Assembly (NCBI RefSeq): GCF_001704415.2
Contig: NC_030811.1
Coordinates: 6,796,722 to 6,860,721 of the forward strand
Length of the DNA: 64,000 bases
Direction of reading: 5' to 3'
Origin: Capra hircus
Lineage: Eukaryota; Chordata; Mammalia; Artiodactyla; Bovidae
The translations under genes and the position numbers were made by a program. Of this stretch, positions 21,262 to 32,112 are shown one piece after another. The first letter of the stretch is position 1; every line of letters begins with the position of its first letter. Under the pieces are notes generated by a model. It had not been told where the DNA came from and made no database searches. It was given only the letters and a program-made list of their open reading frames with translations.

Positions 21262-21975
21262 TGATGAACCTGACCATTTAGCTGAAGAGATTTCCAAGCA
21301 AAGTGTGGAAGGTGCAGCCTGGCTCCACCTTCTGCTTATAGTGAAAGGCAAGAGGAAAGTGATATGTCTAGAAGCTGAGGGTTGCCAGAACCCCAGAAGC
21401 CCGGAAGAGGCCAGGAAGGATCTGAGAGCCTTCAGAGAGCACGGCTCTGCCGCCATCTTGAGTTTGAACTAGAACTGTGAGGCAATAAATGTCTTCCTTT
21501 CAAGCTCCATAGTTTGCAGTGATCTGTTGGAGCAGCTCTAGGGATCTAATCTATCACCTTTCTCTTTTGTTCTGCCTGTGTTCTGTTCCTCTTACTGACC
21601 CACACATTCCCCTCCTGCTTTACAGGGTCCAACAGTGGATGGTTACTAGCTGTGTCCTTCTCCATTCCCTACCTACACCTCTGGGCAGGATGGGCCATGG
21701 AAGTCTCAGTGATGAGAGAGTTGTGGCTTTCTCAGGAGAATTTAGCTTTCAAATTCTCAGGAGAATCTGTCTTCTTCAACAGTTTAAACAAGAAATTGAC
21801 TGAAAAAAAATGTATAACCTAAAAGCTGAGAATTAATTTTATTTGAGAATCTGGCCCAGGAGGCAGCCTCTCAGATAGCTCTGAGAGTCCACTCCCAAGA
21901 GACAAGGGAAGAGTCACTATGTATAGGATTTTGCAACAAACACCAGGTGGCTGGAAATATAAAAAACTATGGTAA
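21262..21975 (+). repeat. Inverted-repeat arm B, inner blocks
   Basis: Partner of 18,245-18,992 in opposite orientation. The first 290 bases end in 'AGGCAATAAATGTCTTCC' and 'AGCAGCTCTAGGGATCTAA', a pattern like the 3' end of old MaLR-type LTRs. The following blocks are of unknown identity. Confidence 0.75.
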
Positions 21976-22204
21976 ATTACAGAAACTCAGATATCTCCAG
22001 TTAGTGAATTTAGTAGTTTTCTATGTAGGAAAGGTGCAATGAAAAGATTGCACCTTTGAAATGATTCCTTTGATGTACACTGAGCTATCTGGGGCCAGTA
22101 TCTGGTGCTTTCACATTGAGTGCCCTCAGGGTGCCCCATGCGGATGACTGCAGTGGCTGAGGGCACCGCAGCAGGCAGCGGATTTGTCTCCATCCAAAGG
22201 GCCC
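21976..22204. other. Unassigned sequence within arm B
   Basis: No homologue in arm A, where the position is occupied by BovB and SINEs. Nothing recognised. Confidence 0.4.
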
Positions 22205-22745
22205 TTCTTGGAAGAAAAACTTGCTCCTGGGAAGAAAAGCTATGACAAACCTAGACAGTGTATTAAAAAGCAGAGACTTTGAGGACAAAGGTCTGTATAG
22301 TCAAAGCTATAGTTTTTCCAGTATTCATGTATGGATGTGAGTTGGACTATAAAGAAGGCTGAGCGCCGAAGAATTGATGCTTTTGAACTGTGGAGCTGGA
22401 GAAAACTCTTGAGAGTCCCTTGGACATCAAGGAGATTCAACCAGGCAATCCTCAAGGAAATCAATCCTGAATATTCACTGAAAGGACTGACGCTAAAGGA
22501 GACACTCCAATATTTTGGCCACCTGATGTGAAGCGGTGACTCATTGGAAAAGACCCTGATGCTGGGAAAGACTGAAGGCAGAAGGAGAGGGGATGACAGA
22601 GGATGGGATAGTTGGATGGCATCATCGACTCAATGGACATGGGAGTTTGAGAAAACTCTGACAGATGGTGAAGGACAGGGAAGTCTGCTGTGATGCAGTC
22701 CATGGTGTCACAAAGAGTTGGACACGACTGAGTGACTGAACAACA
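22205..22745 (+). mobile_element. BovB LINE 3' fragment
   Basis: From 'CTTGCTCCTGGGAAGAAAAG' to 'GACACGACTGAGTGACTGAA' with an ACAACAAAGACAACAG tail. Broken by stops. Confidence 0.9.
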
Positions 22746-22789
22746 AAGACAACAGCAACAATGAGAACATATACCCACACTTCCACTGT

Positions 22790-23255
22790 CAGGAATTGTG
22801 AACCCTGGTCTGCTTACCCACACTGCTTCTCAGAGACTGGTGGTTATAGTTATAAACCTCCCGCAGTGGTGAAAAGAACAGTGGTCATAAAAGGGAGGCT
22901 ACATGATGGGGACTGTTCTTGGTGCCCTTGGCTTCATGGGCCTTGGAGTGAGAGACCACTTCTAGTCCAGGCCTTTTCATCCCAGTGTTCCTGAATCTCA
23001 GCAGTTATGAGAGCGATGGATGGCTACAGACAGTTATAGATGTCAGGTTTATTTACTACTTGCTTCCAACAGTAAGAAAATAAAAAACAAGGAAATGTGT
23101 TTTTCTCCCACATTTTTCTATTACTCTCAGAAAAGACAATTCCCCTCTCTATTTGCCTAGAAATGTTTCTTAGTCCCATAACCCCAAACCCATATTTGCT
23201 TTGATAATCCCTGAATTCTTAGCCATTCCATGATCCTGATGGTGGAAGAAGAGGC
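22790..23255 (+). repeat. Inverted-repeat arm B, outer block
   Basis: Partner of 15,375-15,880. Both copies end at 'TTCTTAGCCATTCCATGATC' followed by a GGAAGAAGAGGC stretch, beyond which the arms diverge. Confidence 0.75.
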
Positions 23256-23261
23256 CATTAT

Positions 23262-23470
23262 TAGACACTAAAAAGGAATACATCATGATAGTATGATCAT
23301 TTCAGAAATACTAGGGTGGCCCAACATGAAAAAATTGATTCTTACAACCCATTCTAGTTATAGACTAAGAAGAAAACTAACTAGCTGCAGAAGAGTCATT
23401 TGGCCAAATTCAACACTGATTCATGTTTAAGGCAGTTTATAAAATTTACATTAGATACTTCTTTAACATG
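23262..23470 (+). repeat. Second inverted repeat, left arm
   Basis: The reverse complement of 25,515-25,740 aligns here: 'TTTCAGAAATACTAGGGTG', 'CAACATGA', 'GCAGAAGAGTCATTTGGCCA' against 'GCAGAAGGGTCATTTTGCCA', and 'GATTCATGTTTAA'. The intervening 2 kb holds a BovB and two SINEs. Confidence 0.75.
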
Positions 23471-23827
23471 TCTTTACATAAATATAAACTTAAAACATTT
23501 TTGTCACCACTTTTTTAAAATGCAACTAATATAGTTGATTATAAAGTTCATTTGAATGAAGAAAATAGAAAAGGTAGCCTTGACAGTAAAGGAAAACCAT
23601 CAATGACCAGAAAGACCAGAAGCTTTACCAGATAGTAGAACATTATCATTTCTATAATTAAAACAGTATGGTGCATGAATAGATAGAACAGTGAAACACA
23701 AACAAAATTCAGAAATAGACTAAATTGATCACACTATACTCATTTATATTCAGTTTAGTTATATTATGTTATATTTATATTCACTACAGTATCATCTTAC
23801 ATCAGTGGGAAAAAAGGTGGAATAATA
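23471..23827. other. AT-rich unassigned sequence
   Basis: No gene or repeat recognised. Confidence 0.4.
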
Positions 23828-24878
23828 AGAAAATTGTGGAAAATTCTGAAAGAGATGGGAATACCAGACCACCTGACCTGCCTCTTGAGAAACCTATATG
23901 CAGGTCAGGAAGCAACAGTTAGAACTGGACATGGAACAACAGACTGGCTCCAAATAGGAAAAGGAGTACGTCAAGGCTGTATATTGTTACCCTGCTTATT
24001 TAACTTATGTGCACAGTACATCATGAGAAATGCTGGGCTGGAAGAAGCACAAGCTGGACTCAAGATTGCCAGGAGAAATATGAATAACCTCAGATATGCA
24101 GATGGCACCACCCTTATGGCAGAAAGTGAAGAGGAACTAAAGAGCCTCTTGATGAAAGTGAAAGAGGAGAGTAAAAATGTTGGCTTAAAGCTCAACATTC
24201 AGAAAACTAAGATCATGGCATCTGGTCCCAACACTTCATGGGAAATAGATGGGGAAACAGTGGAAACAGTGTCAGACTTTATTTTGGGGGGCTCCAAAAT
24301 CACTGCAGATGGTGACTGCAGCCATGACATTAAAAGACGCTTACTCCTTGGAAGGAAAATTATGACCAACCTAGATGGCATATTCAAAAGCAAAGATATT
24401 ACTTCGCCAACAAAAGTCCATCTAGTCAAGGCTATTGTTTTTCCTGTGGTCATGTATGGATGTGAGAGTTGGACTGTGAAGAAAGCTGAGCACTGAAGAA
24501 CTGATGCTTTTAAACTGTGGTGTTGGAGAAGACTCTTGAGAGTCCCTTGGACTGCAAGGAGATACAACCAGTCCATTCTAAAGGAGATCAGTCGTGGGTG
24601 TTCTTTGGAAGGAATGATGCAAAAGCTGAAACTCCAATACTTTGGCCACGTCATGTGAAGAGTTGACTCATTGGAAAAGACCCTGATGCTGGGAGAGATT
24701 GGGGGCAGGAGGAGAAGGGGACGACCGAGGATGAGATGGCTGGATGGCATCACCGACTCGATGGACGTGAGTTTGAGTGAACTCTGGGAGTTGGTGATGG
24801 ACAGGGAGGCCTGGTGTGCTGCAATTCATGGGGTCCCAAAGAATTGGACATGACTGAGTGACTGAACTGAACTGAAAG
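23828..24878 (+). mobile_element. BovB LINE, 3' 1.05 kb
   Basis: Contains a 220-codon open RT stretch (23,834-24,496) with the 'RYADGTTLMAE' box, in which the second catalytic Asp is replaced by Gly, so it could not be active. Ends with 'CTGAACTGAACTGAAAGC'. Confidence 0.93.
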
Positions 24879-24888
24879 CTAATCTTAC

Positions 24889-24914
24889 CTTTTTTTTTTT
24901 TTTTTTTTTTTTTG
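24889..24914. repeat. Poly-T tract
   Basis: Run of about 24 T bases just past the BovB end. It is probably the tail of another antisense insertion, whose body I cannot identify. Confidence 0.8.
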
Positions 24915-24994
24915 CTTCATTGCCCAGGCTAATTTTTTTTTTCTTCATCCAAATAAATTTCATAATCAACTGCTTTAGTTGCTGGGTTTCCCAG

Positions 24995-25195
24995 CTGTGA
25001 AAAGTGAAAGTCACTCAATCATGTCCAACTCCACAAACACATGGACTATACAGTCCATGGAATTCTGCAGGCCAGAATACTGGAGTGGGTAGCCTTTCCC
25101 TTCTCCAGGGGATCTTCCCAATCCAGGGATTGAACCGGGGTCTCCTGCATTGCAGGCAGATTCTTTACCAGCTGAGCTATTAGGTCCCAGGTGGT
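24995..25195 (-). mobile_element. Bov-tA SINE
   Basis: Complement of a complete SINE: 'TCACTCAATCATGTCCAACT' to the tRNA head 'TTCTTTACCAGCTGAGCTAT'. It lies head to head with the next SINE. Confidence 0.88.
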
Positions 25196-25203
25196 TCACC
25201 AAC

Positions 25204-25425
25204 TGAGCTATCAGAGCCCAGGTGGCTCAATGGTGAAGAATCTGCCTGCCAATGTAGGAGACTGGCGTTGGATCCCTGGGTCAGGAAGATACTCTGGAGA
25301 AGGAAATGGCAACCCACTCTAGTATTCTTACTTGGGAAATGCCATGGACAGAGAATCCAGGCAGGTTACAGTAAATGGGGTCACAAAAGAGTTGGACACA
25401 ACTTAGTTTCTGAAAAACGATTTTA
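25204..25425 (+). mobile_element. Bov-tA SINE
   Basis: Head 'GTGAAGAATCTGCCTGCCAA', body 'GGCAACCCACTCTAGTATTC' and end 'TTGGACACAACTTAGTTTCT'. Oriented opposite to 24,995-25,195. Confidence 0.88.
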
Positions 25426-25457
25426 GTTGCATGAAAAAACAAGTGATCAAAACTTTT

Positions 25458-25471
25458 AAATAAATAAATAA

Positions 25472-25507
<36 letters not shown>
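25458..25507. repeat. AAAT/AT compound microsatellite
   Basis: About five AAAT units followed by roughly fourteen AT units, next to the SINE tail. Confidence 0.9.
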
Positions 25508-25510
<3 letters not shown>

Positions 25511-25514
25511 CATG

Positions 25515-25740
25515 TTAAAGAAGAACCAATTAACTTAAATTTGATGAACTGCTTTAAACATGAATCAGGGTTGAATCTGGCAAAATGACCCTTCTGCACC
25601 TAGTTACTTTTCTACTTAACCTCTTAATGGAATGTATTGTAACAGTCAAAATCCTCATGTTGAATCACCCTAGTATTTCTGAAACAATCATACTTACTCA
25701 TGTGTTACTGCTTTTCACATCTAATAATTTATTTAGGACT
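25515..25740 (-). repeat. Second inverted repeat, right arm
   Basis: Reverse-complement partner of 23,262-23,470. No coding content is seen in either arm. Confidence 0.75.
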
Positions 25741-26150
25741 TTTGTATTAATATTTATACATGAGACATATCTATAGCTTTATTTATTGTGAAATCTTTGT
25801 TAGCTTTTGGAATCTATATTACACTTGATTCATAGAAAAAACTGAACATTTTCCTTCATAGCTATGTGATCAGGAATAGTTTGAGAAGCACTGAGATTAT
25901 CAGGCCTTTAAAGGTTTCATGAGTTCCCTGTGAAACCATGAAGACCTGACACTTTTGCGGGGAAACTCTTAACTACTTGGTTATTTCTTAAATAACAATT
26001 CAACTCTTTAAATTATCTGTCTCTACCGGGGTCAATATGCATAAGAGAACATTAGAAACTTTCAGGGAGGAAAAGGAGGGGGGAAAAAGAGAGTGGGAAT
26101 GGTTCCTACTTACCTATATTGACCATTTTCCTCTCTCCTACCTTTTCTTA
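25741..26150. other. Sequence upstream of the GIMAP-like pseudogene
   Basis: No gene recognised. The last part (26,128-26,153) is a pyrimidine-rich stretch ending in AAAG, which resembles a splice acceptor just before the GIMAP-like frame. Confidence 0.45.
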
Positions 26151-26193
26151 AAGTGGTGTGGGTGCCTGCGCGCCAGAATCTCATGATGTAAAC

Positions 26194-27060
26194 ATGGCTG
26201 CGACGCCAAACAACGCTCTGAGGATCCTGCTGGTCGGGAAGACCGAAAGTGGGAAAAGTGCCACTGCAAACACCATCCTTGGGGGGAAAAAGTATTCGAG
26301 TCTGAGATTGCTGCCCAAGTTATTACCAAAACTTGTCAGAAGCATCCTGGAAACAGAAGGGGAGAGAGCTTCTCCTTGTTGACACCCCAGGGCTCTTTGA
26401 CACCAAGGAGAGCCTGAACACCACCTGCAGGGAAATGAGCGGATGTGTCCTCGCCTCCTGTCCTGGGCCTCACGCCATCGTCTTGGTCCTGAGACTGGGC
26501 CGCCACACACAGGAGGAGCAGCAAACCGTGGCGTTGGTCAAGAATCTGTTTGGGAAAGCAGCCATGAAGTATATGATCATCTTATTCACTTGCAGAGATG
26601 AACTGGGCGACCAGAGCCTGAGCGACTTTTTGAAGGATGCAGATGTAAACCTACGAAGCCTCCTCCAGGAGTGCGGAGAGCCCTGCTGTGCCATCAGTAA
26701 CAGCAGACACACAGAGAAGACTGAGAAGGAAGCTCAGGTGCAGGAGCTGGTGGAGCTGATAGACAAGATGGTGCAGAACAACCAAGGGGCTTTCTTTTCT
26801 GACCCCATTTACAAGGACATAGACCAAACGGTAAGACAGCAAGAGGAACACTTGAAGAAAGTCTATGCTGATGAATTACAAAACAAAATTAAACTAGTAG
26901 AAAAGGAATATGCCCATAAACCATCAGAAGAAAAGGAGAAACAAATAAAGTTGTGAAGCAGAAGCATGAGGAACGAATGAAAAATATATGAGGAGAAGCT
27001 GAGATGAATATATTTCAAGTTACATTCAACATGATTAAAAATATGCTTTCAAAAATATGG
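26194..27060 (+). pseudogene. GIMAP7: GIMAP7-like GTPase (immunity-associated protein) pseudogene
   Basis: AIG1-type GTPase related to GIMAP7. Functional members bind GTP and regulate lymphocyte survival at intracellular membranes. From the start codon at 26,194 the frame gives the P-loop 'VGKTESGKSAT'. Two single-base losses follow, one in or near the G-run at about 26,281-26,286 and one near 26,335. The third frame then holds 'VDTPGLFDTKESL' (G3), the family-specific 'SCPGPHAIVLVL' box, 'LFTCRDEL' at the G4 position and 'CCAISNS' at G5, and reaches a C-terminal coiled-coil region. A stop at 26,954-26,956 ends it, but similarity resumes in another frame to about 27,060, with one more stop at 26,989. 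The closest relative by memory is GIMAP7; other GIMAP paralogues are possible. An acceptor-like tract upstream argues for a genomic duplicate rather than a retrocopy. Confidence 0.85.
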
Positions 27061-27129
27061 TACATGTTGTGGTAGTATAAAGTTTATTTTTCCTCCTCAA
27101 TTTACTAAACCTTGTTAATGTGGTAGTGT

Positions 27130-27650
27130 TTGCTTTCCAAAGATGGTTAAAACCCTATCTTCTGACTTCTTACAATCTAAATCCTCTTATGATCTCTTTC
27201 CCTTGCGCTATGGGTCTATGTCCCCTACCTTGAAATTGGAGGGACTTTGTGACTGCTTTGAGAAATAGTGGGTGCTTGAAGCAACACCATGTGACTTCTA
27301 AGATTAGATAGGGAAAAGGCCTCCTTGCTCTTCCACATTGGTTACCCTTGGAATTTGCCCACCCTTCCTTCCCTTGAGAAAGCCTGAGTAGAGGTCGCCC
27401 CCATGAAGAGAACCTGAAGTCACTGGTACACTCCCCTGGCTGATAGTTCATCTGCCGTCCAGAATCAGCTTGCTGGCCTTGCAAGTGAGGCAGCACAGAG
27501 TGCATTCTGCAGCTGCCAGCTGATGCAACTGCAAAGAGCAAAGATGAGTCTTCCCCACGGGGTCCTGCCCAAATTGCAGATTCATGAGAAAAATAAATGA
27601 TTACTGTTCTTTTAAACTACTATGTTTTGGGATGATTTGTTATGCAGTGA
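27130..27650 (+). mobile_element. Probable MaLR/MLT1-type LTR
   Basis: The block ends with 'AAATTGCAGATTCATGAG', an 'AATAAATGATT' polyadenylation-like site and 'TATGTTTTGGGATGATTTGT', the layout I associate with the 3' end of old mammalian MaLR LTRs. The start near 27,130 ('TGGTTAAAACCCTATCTTCT') is less certain. Confidence 0.5.
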
Positions 27651-27663
27651 GGGCTGCATGCCA

Positions 27664-27885
27664 GCAGGCTAAGTTGTATCAATCCTGTCCTACTCTTTGC
27701 AACCCTGTGGACTGTAGCCCACCAGGCTCCTCTGTCCGTGGGATTCTCCAGGCAAGAATATTGGAGTGGGTTTCCATGCCACCCTCCAGGGGATCTTCCT
27801 GAACCAGGGGTCAAACCCACCTCACTAACATCTCATACATTGGTAGGGGGATTCTTTACCACTAGCATCATCTGGGAAATCCATA
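27664..27885 (-). mobile_element. Bov-tA SINE
   Basis: Complement of SINE end, body ('TTGGAGTGGGTTTCCATGCC') and a decayed tRNA head ('GGATTCTTTACCACTAGCAT'). About 20 extra bases interrupt the head. Confidence 0.83.
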
Positions 27886-28514
27886 CAGTGAGATTCGACC
27901 AGAATTAAATAACTTCCCAGCTCATTCCCAGCACTCCTGGCTCCTACCTGTCCTTCCACACAATGCCAACAAATTTAAGAGTTTATGAAATTGACATAAC
28001 CGGGTAATCATCCATTTTGTAGAGTTCAAAGATTCAATTTGGGAAAATTCAAATAAGAAACCTTGCCTATGTTAAGTGTAGGCCCCACTGATGTAATAAC
28101 TGGTGTGTTATTTCAATCCACACCTAGGAGAACTTTGTTTGTGAAGCATGGGCTTCTCTGGCACCATTATTCTGTGGTTGATGGAGATGCGGAGGTTGGC
28201 AAATTCTCTTGTTTATTTCTCTCCCCTTTTTGCTATTAAAGGTATCTCTTTTGTTTTGCTATCAATGCCATTTAAGTATAGTACAGATTAACATGACTGT
28301 TATTCTATACAAAACTATTTTGTATGTCATTTTATTTAAATTAATTATGATAACAACCTTATAGAAAAGATGACAGTGAGTCTCAGGACTATAAGTAATT
28401 TGACTAGAGCCATCTGAATTCTTGCCTAGTGATCAATAGAGCTGAATTTTAATTCATATCTGCTTGCTTTTAAAGTTAAATCTCTTTCAAAGGCACTAGT
28501 TTGCTCTTTTTAGA
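27886..28514. other. Unassigned sequence
   Basis: No gene or repeat recognised. Confidence 0.4.
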
Positions 28515-28690
28515 CATCTTAATTTTTTTAATTGGAAGAAATCGCTTTCCAGTATTGTGTTGGTTCCTGCCATATATCAACATGAATCAGTGATAGGTAC
28601 ACATATGTCCCCTCCCTCTTGAACCCCCTTCCACCCTTGTTTGTTGTCACAGAGCACAACCTAGGGATTCAAGATCTCTGCATCAAACAG
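28515..28690 (+). mobile_element. LINE-1 3'UTR fragment (ruminant type)
   Basis: 'TCCAGTATTGTGTTGGTTCC', 'ATATCAACATGAATCAGTGA' and 'ACATATGTCCCCTCCCTCTT' match artiodactyl L1 3' ends. Confidence 0.65.
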
Positions 28691-30974
28691 CACATTTGCT
28701 AATGGAACGTTAATTGACAGGAGCTCTCCCAAAGGGCTCCATATAAACACTAAGCCAAAGCCCCACCCAAAGACCCAAAACTTTCAGTCCTGGACTCTTC
28801 ACACATTTGCAAAACAGAAACACAACCCTGACCATTGGCAGAAGGACTGCCCAAAGCCATATCAAGCCCATAGACACCTGAACACACACTGCTAGACACA
28901 GCACTGCCCTTCAGTTCCATCCACCAGAGCAGAGGCACAAGTCCTCCCACCTAGGAAACTTTCACAAGACATGGGTCCAATCCCACAAGTGGGCTCTATC
29001 CCTCTTTTAAGGTACTGTCCTAACTTCAAGTGCTCCTAACTGTAATATAAAAACCTCTTCTCTACCAGATAGTTTCGTTTGCCTCTGCACATCCAAACTT
29101 CACCCCCGTCTCCCCCTCAATCTAACTTGTTGCCTGGGAGACTGATCTGCATGGACTATATCAGTGGGTCTCTTGCTGTTGGTCCTCTGCTTGGTTTCTG
29201 CCAAAGGAAATCCAAGCAGGAGATCTCTTGAAGGTAGAAAAGCAAGATCAGTATATCTGTTCTCCTGCCTCTCTCCCTGCAGGGTCATCTCTGAGTAGTT
29301 GCTACCCCTATGTTGAAGGTCACAGGTCCTCTCCTTGCGATCTCTCCACCCAACTCTCTTTCTGGATTCTACCTTTTGTTCACCACTTAGGGTACTGACA
29401 CAATTTCCTCACTGTAACTGGACCTCTCCCTTGTCATTTCCAAACCTTGTATTCATTGCTCATAGGAAGCCTCTTCACTAGACTCAGCTTCAAGTATATC
29501 ACTGTAGACCATCTTTTTTCTGCTAGAATCTTGGTGGATACATCTTATGATACCTACTTCTTTTTCTATTTGAAAGCGTTCTCTGATTTTTATTTATTTA
29601 TTTATTTATTCAATCCCCTGACAGCAGGAAAGTCTCACGTGACTGTTGAAATCTCTGGGAAAATTTTACCCACATAGACTGTGACATTGGCAGTGAGCAC
29701 CTTAAAGTTTCTGTCTTGCTAAAATCGTTACAAAACTTCAGTGATACAGAGATGAGTTTATATTAAAATACATATGTTAGATAACTCAAACTCAAATATC
29801 TGAAATTTTTACAGCTGTCCCCTGTTTTGTCTGTGAAAGTGACAGAGTGTTTACTGCATCCATGAAACTTAAGGACAGAGGGATTGGGGATTAAATATCA
29901 AAAAATAACATCTCAAATACCTGCTCATTCTAAGGTTCATCACAAATACTTTGAATGGAGTGAGACAACGTGGAAGAAAAGTCTGTTGTGAGAAACATTC
30001 ATAGTATACGTGAAATAACACTGTGGGCCCCAACTGCTATTTGCTATAACAGAATCTTATGTTTCTAGTTAGTTCCCTGTGAGTGATTCATCAGTGCAAC
30101 ATTATCTCTAGAGAGCAAACAATCGTGCACTGCCCAGACATATTTCCTTTATGAACCATTTGGATGATATTTTCCTCTCAGGGATTTGCAGAAGCATTAT
30201 GAAGTTAGTTAGCTTGTGTGTTTCTAGGCTTGTGTTAGGACCTAATGAAGATACAACTTAAAGGAGTTGATTTCTTTTCTCTCAAATCTATGTTCTATGA
30301 TTGAAGGTAAAACATACTCAGAAGAAAAATGAGTAATTCAAATGAATCATATAGGTATCATCTTTTCTTTGATGCTTGAATTCTTGACCGTTAGAGTATC
30401 TTCACTTTCATTATATCCCAGTTTTCTCTGAAGGTGGTTCTGAATCCTGAGGTCTCAGGAAGTTCCCGCACTCACTGTGTGTACTATTCCTATGGCCAAA
30501 ATATGCATAGCCATGATCCATAGTTGGGGAAAGTAGGATTGATAGGAGAAGACTCGAGGGAGAATTCCGGGCTTGAGGTCTCCTCTGAAGGATGTATACG
30601 ATGTGTGCATGTGGATGATGGGATGATAAGCCCCTTACTTTGCAGAAAGAGGAAAGTTAGGGTCTGCAGGTGAGACCATCAGGGTAGACTCAGAAGTGAC
30701 AGCCTTCAATTAGGTTCGTGACAAGCTGAGTATCAGAGTCAAAAGGAGGGTCTGACATTGAAATTTTGAACTGAAGCTTATGTGAGAGGCCTAGGGTGAA
30801 TGTGGCAGGATATTAACAATAAATATTCATTTCAATTGACTCAGTACTGACAACATCCTCACATTCCATTCTTATGTACTAAAAGATATATGTAGAACTT
30901 GAAAGGAAGCAGGTGGTAACCAGTTCTGTGAGGTGTAGTTGTTCAAATAATTCAGTAGGTATTTGAAGAATTTA
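28691..30974. other. Unassigned sequence, 2.3 kb
   Basis: No gene recognised and no long open frame (longest 76 codons). A short TTTA microsatellite lies at 29,583-29,608. Parts may be unclassified old repeat. Confidence 0.45.
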
Positions 30975-31168
30975 AGAGGAAAGTGAGAGTGAAAGTGGCT
31001 CACTTGTGTCCAATTCTTTGCGACCTCATGGATTATAGTCCATGGAATTCTCCAGGCCAGAATACTGGAGTGGGTAGCCTTTCCCTTCTCCAAGGGATCT
31101 TCCTGACCCAGGAATCGAACAGGCATAGCAGGCGGATTCTTTACCAACTGAGCTATGAAGAAAGGGCT
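30975..31168 (-). mobile_element. Bov-tA SINE
   Basis: Complement of a SINE: 'TGGCTCACTTGTGTCCAATT', 'CCAGAATACTGGAGTGGGTA' and 'TTCTTTACCAACTGAGCTAT'. Confidence 0.87.
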
Positions 31169-31221
31169 TTGTAAAAGAAGACAGTTTGGTTGGAAGGACA
31201 ACAACCTTCAGGATTGGCAAA

Positions 31222-32112
31222 TTGTTTCAACTTATATGCAGAGTACATCATGAGAAATGCTGGGCTCGAAGAAGCACAAGCTGGAGTCAAGATTGCTGGG
31301 AGAAATATCAATAACCTCAGATATGCAGATGACACCACCCTTATGGCAGAAAGTGAACAGGAACTAAAAGGCCTCTTGATGAAAGTGAAAGAGGAGAGTA
31401 AAAAAGCTGGCTTAAAGCTCAACATTAAAAAACGAAGATTATGGCACCTGGTCCCATCACGTCATGGGAAATAGATGGGGAAACAGTGGAAACAGTGTCA
31501 GACTTTATTTTTGGGGGCTCCAAAATCACTCTTGATGGTGATTGCAGCCATGAAATTAAAAGATGCTTACTCCTTGGAAGGAAAGTTAGAACCAACCTAG
31601 ATAGCATGTTGAAAAGCAGAGACATTACTTTTCCAACAAAGGTCCATCTAGTCAAGGCTATGGTTTTTCCAGTGGTCATGTATCGATGCGAGAGTTGGAC
31701 TGTGAAGAAAGCGGAGCACCGAAGAATTGATGCGTTTGAACTGTGGTGTTGGAGAACACTCTTGAGAGTCCCTTGGACTGCAGGGAGATCCAACCAGTCC
31801 ATTCTAAAGGAGATCAGCCCTGAGTGTTCTTTGGATGGAATGATGCTAAAGCTGAAACTCCAGTACTTTGGCCATGTCATGTGAAGAGTTGACTCATTGG
31901 AAAAGACTCTGATGCTGGGAGACATTGGGGGCAGGAGGAGAAGGGGATGACAGAGGATGAGATGGCTGGATGGCATCACTGACTCGATGGACGTGAGTCT
32001 GAGTGAACTCTGGGAGTTGGTGATGAACAGGGAGGCCTGGCGTGCTGCGATTCATGGGGTCCCAAAGAGTCAGACATGATTGAGTGACTGAACTGAACTG
32101 AACTGAACTGAT
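31222..32112 (+). mobile_element. BovB LINE, 3' 0.9 kb
   Basis: Starts within the RT ('CAACTTATATGCAGAGTACA'), keeps 'NNLRYADDTTLMAE' and ends in four GAACT repeats. A 94-codon and a 147-codon open stretch are joined by a frame change near 31,440. Confidence 0.94.

Noticed and set aside
23834..24496. 220-codon open frame as a functional gene
   Set aside because: It is BovB reverse transcriptase with the catalytic Asp-Asp changed to Asp-Gly and no intact element around it.
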